From an uncultured bacterium (GTDB lineage: Bacteria; Planctomycetota; UBA1135; UBA2386): 48,274 nt of DNA. Shown one piece after another: positions 43,008-48,274 of the stretch (the first letter of the stretch is position 1; each line of letters starts with the position of its first letter). A model generated the notes under the pieces. The model did no database searches and was not told the origin of the DNA. It saw only the letters and a program-made list of their open reading frames with translations. The stretch spans positions 1-48,274 of the forward strand of contig CALCZA010000074.1 of assembly GCA_937906475.1 (NCBI GenBank), read 5' to 3'. Position numbers and translations under genes: made by a program.

Positions 43008-44159
43008 ATGCCAGCGACCCAGCCCCGCCTGACATATTGCAGCAACGTCCACCCGGCTCCGGACCTCGCCAGTCAGCTGTCCGCGCTGCGGGAGCACACG
43101 GCACCCATTGCCCAGGTGGCGCGGCAACGTGGCCGCGAGTTCGGGCTCGGTGGTTGGTGGCCGTCGTCGTTGGTTGAAGAACTGTCTGAAAACGAGGCAG
43201 TTCTCGCGCAGTTGCAGGAGGCAATGCAGGCCGCCGAGGTGCCGCTGTGGACGCTGAACGCGTTTCCGTTAGGGGACTTCCATGAGGCGGTCGTCAAAAC
43301 CAACGTCTACGTGCCCGATTGGGGTGAGCAGCAACGGTTGCTCTACACGTGCCGCTGCGCCGAGGTCGGCGCGACGTTCCTCAAAGAAGGCGATGTGCTG
43401 CCGATCTCGACGTTGCCGCTCGGCCACCGCGGTCGCGGCGCAGCGGCGGTCGACTTCGACCAGATGGCGGGCAACCTCGCGCGCGTGGCCAGTCATTTCT
43501 CTGCGCTCGAGGCGAAGACTGGCGTGCGTTGCGTGCTGGCGATCGAGCCCGAGCCGGACTGCATCCTCGAGACCGTCAAGCAAACCGCGGCGTTCTTGGA
43601 CGAATCGATCTTCAACGGCGCCTGCACGATGGTGCCCGAACACGACCTGCGTCGGCATATTGGTGTCTGTGTCGACCTCTGCCACTTGGCCGTGCTCGGC
43701 GAAGACCCGCTGAAGGCGCTCGCCGACCTGAAGACTCACGGCATTGAGGTGCCGAAAATCCAGGTCTCGTCGTGTTTGGAGGCGCGCCGGCCCGAAGGCA
43801 TCAAGGAGCTGTTGACGTTCGCTGAGCCGCGCTACCTGCACCAGACCGTCGCGGAGAACGGTATTCGATCGCTCGACCTCGATGGCGTCGCGAGCCGCCA
43901 AGACGAGTTTGAACACGCCGGCCGCGTGCGCACGCACTTCCACGTGCCGCTCGACTGGGACACCGACGGTCCGTTGGGTTCGACGCAGCAGGAAGTTCGC
44001 CGCGTTCTGGAGGCGCTGGCTAATGGCTCGGATCCGGTGCCGCTGCTGGAGGTCGAGACCTACACCTGGTCGGTGCTTGGCGACAAGTTCGGCGACGCCC
44101 CGCTGGCCGAGCGCATCCAACGCGAACTCGATTGGGTCGCTGCGTTCTGGAATAACTGA
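43008..44159 (+). CDS. eboE: EboE-like TIM-barrel metabolite traffic protein
   Basis: A 383-residue protein. The opening RLTYCSNVHPAPD, the early FGLGGWWPSS and the block LWTLNAFPLGDFHEAVVKTN, then VYVPDWGEQQRLLYT, are characteristic of EboE. It is a xylose-isomerase-like TIM barrel with metal-type residues in IEPEPDCILE and CVDLCHLAV. In cyanobacteria and other bacteria the ebo cluster has been linked to moving a precursor compound across the inner membrane. None of the other ebo genes (eboA, B, C, D, F) is visible here, so this gene is either solitary or split from its cluster. Confidence 0.72.
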   Translation: MPATQPRLTYCSNVHPAPDLASQLSALREHTAPIAQVARQRGREFGLGGWWPSSLVEELSENEAVLAQLQEAMQAAEVPLWTLNAFPLGDFHEAVVKTNVYVPDWGEQQRLLYTCRCAEVGATFLKEGDVLPISTLPLGHRGRGAAAVDFDQMAGNLARVASHFSALEAKTGVRCVLAIEPEPDCILETVKQTAAFLDESIFNGACTMVPEHDLRRHIGVCVDLCHLAVLGEDPLKALADLKTHGIEVPKIQVSSCLEARRPEGIKELLTFAEPRYLHQTVAENGIRSLDLDGVASRQDEFEHAGRVRTHFHVPLDWDTDGPLGSTQQEVRRVLEALANGSDPVPLLEVETYTWSVLGDKFGDAPLAERIQRELDWVAAFWNN

Positions 44160-44268
44160 ACGATTCGGCGATTGCTGCGTATCGTGCGCGCCCTACGGCG
44201 GTGTCCTGCTGAGCTGCCAAGTAGTGTTTCCGCAGCAGCAGTCGGCCGCTAGCCTAGCGAGGACTTAG

Positions 44269-44973
44269 ATGATTCATCTGCGAGACGTTCAGAAGAGCTA
44301 TTCCCGTGGCGACCAGACCGTGCTTGCATGTGCGGTCGATCGCCTCGACATCGAATCCGGCGAACAGGTCGCGCTGATCGGCCGCTCGGGTACTGGCAAG
44401 ACGACGGTGCTGCACATCCTGGCCGGCATCCTGCGTCCGGATCGCGGCGAGATCGATGTCGCCGGTGCGCGGCTCGACAAGCTCGGCGAAGCGGCGCGCG
44501 ACAACCATCGCGGCCGCAACATCGGCATGGTCTACCAGACCTTCAACCTGTTGCAGCCGTTCACCGCGTTAGAGAACGTGTTGATGGGGGCGCTGTTTGG
44601 TCGCGGTGCTGGAGGCGATGCTAAAGAGCGCGCGGCAGCCCTACTCGAAAAGGTTGGACTCGGCGACCGCATGCATCACCGCCCCGGTGAGCTGTCGGTT
44701 GGTCAGGTGCAGCGCGTCGCGATTTGTCGCGCGCTGATCAACGATCCGCAACTGATTCTGATGGACGAACCGCTCGGCAACCAAGACAAGGCGACCGGCG
44801 GGCAAGTGCTCGATATGATGTTGCAGATCGCGAGCGACAACGACAAAACCGTCGTCATGGTGACCCACGATCCCGGCAGTGCCGAGCGCATGCAGCGCAC
44901 GGTTGATCTGGCGACGCTGCGCGGCGACACGGCAACATCGTCCGGCGCCACGAGCGTGGAGACTTCACGATGA
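44269..44973 (+). CDS. ABC transporter ATP-binding protein (LolD/MacB type)
   Basis: A 234-residue protein. Walker A LIGRSGTGKTTVLH (about 38-51), Q-loop in VYQTFNLLQPF, Walker B LILMDEPLGNQD and H-loop MVTHDP. The signature helix reads LSVGQVQRVAICRAL, with Val where the consensus LSGGQ has Gly, an unusual change next to the ATP gamma-phosphate. It pairs with the FtsX-like permease that overlaps it by 4 nt (ATGA). GAGGA 5 nt before the ATG serves as Shine-Dalgarno. Proteins of this type drive release of lipoproteins or export of peptides by moving the periplasmic domain of the permease. Confidence 0.9.
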   Translation: MIHLRDVQKSYSRGDQTVLACAVDRLDIESGEQVALIGRSGTGKTTVLHILAGILRPDRGEIDVAGARLDKLGEAARDNHRGRNIGMVYQTFNLLQPFTALENVLMGALFGRGAGGDAKERAAALLEKVGLGDRMHHRPGELSVGQVQRVAICRALINDPQLILMDEPLGNQDKATGGQVLDMMLQIASDNDKTVVMVTHDPGSAERMQRTVDLATLRGDTATSSGATSVETSR

Positions 44974-46367
44974 AGCTCATCTCGATCAGCTTGCGCAACT
45001 TGCGCATTCGTCTCGTCGCGACCGTGTTAACGATGATGTCGATCATCGTCGCGACCGCGCTCTACGCCGCCATCCTGGTGATGGCCGAGCAGACCGAAGC
45101 GCGTTACGAAGGCAGCATCGGCGGCTTCCAGGCGATCGCCGGCCCGAATGGCACCAGCGAACTCGAACTCGTCCTCAACACGATCTTCAACGTTGGTGAG
45201 GCGTCCGGACGTATCCCGCTCGAGGTGTGCGAGCAACTGCGCAAGTCTCGTGGCAGCAGGTTCCGCCGCAGTCAGGTGCGCTACGCCATTCCGCAGGCGC
45301 GCGGCGATAGCATTAGTCGCTTCAACTTCCCGGTCGTCGCGACGATCGACGAGATGTTCTCGAAGTTCGAATGGAAGCGCGAGCCGCTGCAGTTCGCCGA
45401 GGGCGGGCCGTTCGAATACTCGTGGGATGAACTGGTCGCGCTCGCCACCGGTCTCGCGGCTCACGAGAACGGCAAGCGCGCCGGTGATGAAGTCATTCCA
45501 GAACGTCCGTTGCTGCAGAAGAAGTGGAAGCAGGCGGTGGTTGGTGCGCGCGTTGCGCGTTCATTGAAGCTCAAGATTGGCGACGTGGTGGTGCCCGTGC
45601 ATGGCAAACTCGGTGAGTATGATACCCACGAACATCCTGAAGCGGCATGTGCCATCGTCGGTATCCTTGAGCCGACCAACTCGCCAATTGACTCGACGAT
45701 CTATCTGCCGATTGGCATTCACTTGCTGATCGATGGCCACGCCGGCGGCGTGTTCATCAACAAGTTGGGAGCGGGCCAGAGCCCGGTTAAGGCTGAGAGC
45801 ATGCCGGTCGACCCGATGCGCATCGCGTTGACGGCTGTGATTTGCGACCCGCTGGATCACATGGGATCGCAGATTCTACGCAAGCAGTTTGGCTCGCACG
45901 AAGAGGCGCAGGTTGCTTGGCCGCAGGATGTCGTGCCGAAGTTCCTGCGCCAGATCGGCAACGCCGCCGATGCGTTGGCTGTCATCGCATGGCTCGTGTT
46001 GCTCGTCGCCGCCGTGTCGATCACGGTCGCCATCTACAACACGATGAACGAACGTCGCCGCGAGATCGCGATCATGCGTTCGCTCGGTGCCCGTCGCTTC
46101 CAGATCCTGGCGATCATTACTGGCGAGGCGACGTTGCTGTCGTTCTTCGGTGCGGTGCTCGGATTGGTTGCGTGCCATTCGGCTGAATACTTCATGCAGC
46201 CCACCGTCGAAGACCTCACCGGTGTCTACCTCGACTGGACACTATTCAAGGTGTGGGAGCTTTGGCTCGTGCTCGGGGTTTCTGGCATCGGCGCGATCGC
46301 TGGGCTGGCCCCGGCAGTGAAGGGTTCGATGACGCAGGTCGCCGACAACTTGGCCCAGAACTACTGA
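44970..46367 (+). CDS. ABC transporter permease (MacB/FtsX family)
   Basis: A 465-residue protein. One N-terminal membrane helix (about residues 13-32, in VATVLTMMSIIVATALYAAI) is followed by a large periplasmic domain of about 290 residues and three C-terminal helices (from DALAVIAWLVLLVAAVSITV). The segment NERRREIAIMRSLGARRFQI between helices 2 and 3 is the FtsX-family signature. It forms a mechanotransmission exporter with the preceding ATPase. No membrane-fusion partner gene follows, so the pair may act alone. The gene starts within the stop of the ATPase gene. Confidence 0.88.
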   Translation: MKLISISLRNLRIRLVATVLTMMSIIVATALYAAILVMAEQTEARYEGSIGGFQAIAGPNGTSELELVLNTIFNVGEASGRIPLEVCEQLRKSRGSRFRRSQVRYAIPQARGDSISRFNFPVVATIDEMFSKFEWKREPLQFAEGGPFEYSWDELVALATGLAAHENGKRAGDEVIPERPLLQKKWKQAVVGARVARSLKLKIGDVVVPVHGKLGEYDTHEHPEAACAIVGILEPTNSPIDSTIYLPIGIHLLIDGHAGGVFINKLGAGQSPVKAESMPVDPMRIALTAVICDPLDHMGSQILRKQFGSHEEAQVAWPQDVVPKFLRQIGNAADALAVIAWLVLLVAAVSITVAIYNTMNERRREIAIMRSLGARRFQILAIITGEATLLSFFGAVLGLVACHSAEYFMQPTVEDLTGVYLDWTLFKVWELWLVLGVSGIGAIAGLAPAVKGSMTQVADNLAQNY

Positions 46368-46501
46368 TCGCGTGCTTGGTTGCTGCCCGTATGCAGCAGG
46401 CAAAAGTGAAGCTGAGCCTGTCCCAAGAGCATTGGGCGGTCTGGCTGGTTGTTTCCGCAGCAGCGGCAGTTCCAGCAGGTCACCGCGTTTACCGCAGGTG
46501 A

Positions 46502-47131
46502 TTAGAGCGAGAAGCCGGCGAGGGCTTCGCGGTCTTCGTAAGCCAGCGAGTAGAGCACGACCGACCCCAACTCGCGGCGATGCAGGCTCAGTTCACTCTT
46601 CGGATCGAGCACCGGTTTCGGGTCGCGATCGCCTGGCACGATAAACACCTGAACGGGTTCGCCCTCGACTTGCAGAAGCAGGCCAAGACAACCGCCGGTG
46701 GGCTTGCCACCGCAGTAGCAACCAAGCAACTGCATGTCTTCGTTGCCGATAAACGACAACGCTGCACCACAGACTTCACGGCACTTGGACTGAAGGTCGG
46801 GCGACACTTCGCAACAACCGCCAACGCCAAAGCCGCTGTCGATCGCGTGGTCATAGGCGGCCACCCACATTGCCGACAGTTGCGCGCCATCGTGGCCTTC
46901 GGGCCCGGTGGGACCGGCGAGTTTGCCGCTGTGACTGCGACCATCCCAGACCAACGCCATCACGAGCAACGCAGCTGCGGCCGCAACCACCCACGGCCAC
47001 ATCGGCCGCACGGGGCGACTAACGCCACTCGCGACTTCGGCGTAGTGCTCGGCCGGCGGCGGAGCAAAGGCCTGACGCAACTGCTCGTCGATTTGATCGT
47101 CGCTGGGAAGATCGTCGCTTGGGTTGTTCAT
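46502..47131 (-). CDS. cysteine-rich anti-sigma-like membrane protein
   Basis: A 209-residue protein. A short cytoplasmic part (about 45 residues) is followed by one membrane helix (PMWPWVVAAAAALLVMALVW) and an extracytoplasmic domain with unusually many cysteines: GVGGCCEVSPDLQSKCREVCG and LLGCYCGGKPTGGCLG. These could bind a metal or form redox-sensitive disulfides. The ATG shares one base with the TGA of the sigma factor gene before it, the usual pairing of sigma and anti-sigma. It is inferred to hold the sigma factor at the membrane and release it on a signal sensed through the cysteines. Confidence 0.72.
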   Translation of the reverse strand: MNNPSDDLPSDDQIDEQLRQAFAPPPAEHYAEVASGVSRPVRPMWPWVVAAAAALLVMALVWDGRSHSGKLAGPTGPEGHDGAQLSAMWVAAYDHAIDSGFGVGGCCEVSPDLQSKCREVCGAALSFIGNEDMQLLGCYCGGKPTGGCLGLLLQVEGEPVQVFIVPGDRDPKPVLDPKSELSLHRRELGSVVLYSLAYEDREALAGFSL

Positions 47132-47673
47132 CAGTTTGGTTGCGGGAACGGGTTGGAAGGTTGGGATTGCGACAACGACTCGCGCAGGGATTGGCGCGCG
47201 CGTCTTGCATGACTCATCGCGGTGTTTTCAGGGATCTCAAGCATCGCTGCGATCTCGACAAAGCTGAGACCGATGACGACGTGCAGCAGTAGGCATGCGC
47301 GCGCCGCTTCCGACAAGCTTGCGAGTGCGTTGGCCAGGGTATCGGACAGGCCAGCGCGATCCGCATCGAACGGCCAGTCGGCAGCCGCAATCGTTGCGGC
47401 CACTGCTTCGGGCAGTTGCTCGTTAGAACGTGCCTCCGGCCGCCGCTTGCGTCGCCAGTTGGAACCGAGGTGGCGCGCGATGGTCGACAACCACGGGCCG
47501 GCTTCGGCAGCGAGCTTGCATTGCGCGCGCTGCTGCCAAGCGACGCGCGCCGTTTCTTGCACGAGGTCATCCGCCTCACTGCGACCAACCCACGCGGACG
47601 CGATCACCCACAACGCGCGCCCATGACGGGCGAGCGCCTCGGTGAAGGCCTCCGAGTTGAGCGCAACTGGCAT
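47131..47673 (-). CDS. ECF RNA polymerase sigma factor
   Basis: A 180-residue protein with region 2 (FTEALARHGRALWVIASAWV, then SEADDLVQETARVAWQQ) and region 4 (LSEAARACLLLHVVIGLSFV, then EIAAMLEIPENTAMSHARRA), the two-domain layout of ECF sigma factors. DLVQET is the common 2.2 segment that contacts the polymerase. It sits between the Cys-rich peptide gene and the anti-sigma-like gene, all in one direction. TAGACT lies 6 nt before its ATG, in the 17-nt spacer, so it may have its own leaderless transcript. Confidence 0.9.
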   Translation of the reverse strand: MPVALNSEAFTEALARHGRALWVIASAWVGRSEADDLVQETARVAWQQRAQCKLAAEAGPWLSTIARHLGSNWRRKRRPEARSNEQLPEAVAATIAAADWPFDADRAGLSDTLANALASLSEAARACLLLHVVIGLSFVEIAAMLEIPENTAMSHARRARQSLRESLSQSQPSNPFPQPN

Positions 47674-47679
47674 GCGGTG

Positions 47680-47685
47680 AGTCTA
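47680..47685 (-). promoter_or_regulatory. -10-like hexamer TAGACT, 6 nt before ATG
   Basis: It lies in the spacer between the Cys-rich peptide gene and the sigma factor gene. Confidence 0.45.
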
Positions 47686-47690
47686 CGGCC

Positions 47691-47951
47691 TTAGCCGCCG
47701 CAAGAACCGCCGCAGCATCCCGTCGCAGGGGACGTGGCTTCGGCGGTGGCGGCGCTTTCGTCGCAGCCGCCTGATTCGCAGCAGCCTTCTTCACAGCAGC
47801 CCTCATCGCAGCAAGGCTCTTCGCCGCATGCCTGCACGCAGCACGGCGGCTCGCAGCACTCAGGAGGGCAACATTCGCCGCCTGAACCAGTTGCGGGACC
47901 GATGAAGAGGCAGAAGAACCAGGGAAGAACGCTAGTCAGGATTGCAGTCAT
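47691..47951 (-). CDS. small cysteine-rich membrane or exported peptide
   Basis: An 86-residue protein with 18 cysteines. A hydrophobic start (MTAILTSVLPWFFCLFIGPA) is either a signal or a membrane anchor. It is followed by repeated Cys pairs separated by Glu and Pro or Gly: ECCPPECCEPPCC, EEPCCDEGCCEEGCC, and GCCGGSCGG at the end. The pattern suggests metal binding like a metallothionein, or a heavily cross-linked peptide. It is first in a tandem set with the ECF sigma factor (17 nt away) and the Cys-rich anti-sigma-like gene. No family is recognised. Confidence 0.6.
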   Translation of the reverse strand: MTAILTSVLPWFFCLFIGPATGSGGECCPPECCEPPCCVQACGEEPCCDEGCCEEGCCESGGCDESAATAEATSPATGCCGGSCGG

Positions 47952-48274
47952 GCCTACTGATGTGCGGGCTCCCTTCGTTCCGTGCAGCTAAGACAAGTTT
48001 TCTTGGGCGCCGCCCAATCAGCGGATCACTTCCCACTTCATCTCGTCGATGCCAAGGCGATTCGCGGCTTCTGGCGCCGCAAGCCCGACCTTCCCGAAGC
48101 GTGCGGCATTGGCATCCGGAGCCTGCGAATAGGAAGTTCAATGTGCGGTCGGAGGCACGGTGTCTCCATCAGCCCTTCGATATCGCCCTCGCAAGAAGGC
48201 GCCAATCCGCAATCGGTCGGAAGAGCGGATTCGCCTTTTTGACAGCAAGCAGCAGGCTCGCCTGTTGCCGCAGC
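47952..48274. other. right-end region without a sure gene
   Basis: A perfect hairpin TTGGGC/GCCCAA lies at about 48003-48017. The minus-strand frame from the right edge to the TGA at 48038 reads TGEPAACCQKGESALPTDCG, then LAPSCEGDIEGL, and could be the tail of another cysteine-containing protein whose start lies outside the window. The support is only the open frame. Confidence 0.3.

Noticed and set aside
46368-46501. Cys-rich read-through (AVNAVTCWNCRCC) after the TAA of the anti-sigma-like gene
   Set aside because: The stop is TAA, not TGA; the stretch ends at another stop and is probably a coincidence.

Overview
The window is high-GC bacterial chromosome, densely coded on both strands, with no rRNA, tRNA, CRISPR array, insertion sequence or phage gene that I can see. 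Several secreted families (kelch beta-propeller, reprolysin-like metalloprotease with an IPT/TIG domain, S46 peptidase, SGNH hydrolase), many single-helix anti-sigma-like proteins, an ECF sigma factor and a DUF3810 protein suggest a Planctomycetota-like organism. That placement is inference. TGA is the stop codon of at least ten genes here, so the genetic code is standard.

Layout. 1-7.4 kb: the tail of an anti-sigma-like protein carrying a 15-bp coding repeat, a 1209-residue protein with a voltage-sensor-like domain, a coupled membrane protein, a YceI protein and another membrane protein. 7.5-12.1 kb: a drug/metabolite transporter, an ATP/ADP-translocase-like carrier, and a coupled pair of a NuoF-like flavoprotein and an RlmL-like rRNA methyltransferase. 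12.2-18.2 kb: remains of a voltage-gated channel gene, a thioredoxin-fold selenoprotein, an S46 peptidase, a secreted protein interrupted by TGA, and a DUF3810 protein. 18.2-21.9 kb: an aerobic benzoyl-CoA operon (boxC-boxB-ferredoxin). 22-25.2 kb: an SDR, a glutaredoxin-like selenoprotein and two secreted hydrolases. 25.4-31.3 kb: a 1959-residue DUF4011-type helicase/nuclease, a candidate defence gene. 31.5-37.6 kb: a proline iminopeptidase, a spermidine-synthase-like protein and a molybdopterin oxidoreductase operon with its TorD chaperone. 38.2-48.3 kb: the kelch protein and metalloprotease, a LOG protein, an EboE-like protein, an ABC exporter pair, and an operon of a cysteine-rich peptide, an ECF sigma factor and a cysteine-rich anti-sigma-like protein.

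The main discovery is two genes whose reading frames run through an in-frame TGA placed exactly where a thioredoxin-fold active site expects the first cysteine (UGPC at 13600-13611 and UGAC at 23033-23044). Each is followed at bacterial SECIS distance by a hairpin. The first hairpin is a perfect 7-bp stem with a GGUC loop. An ordinary gene caller would split or lose both. A third gene (16145-16984) also contains an in-frame TGA, but without a redox motif.

A second theme is transcript architecture. At least nine promoter-proximal genes have a TAnnnT hexamer 6-7 nt before the start codon and no Shine-Dalgarno sequence, which suggests leaderless mRNAs. Several operon-internal genes instead carry SD-like sequences. 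A third theme is redox wiring. The box operon lacks boxA but ends with a [2Fe-2S] ferredoxin, and a NuoF-like subunit lies 6 kb away. The iron-sulfur subunit of the molybdenum enzyme has His in place of one cluster cysteine.
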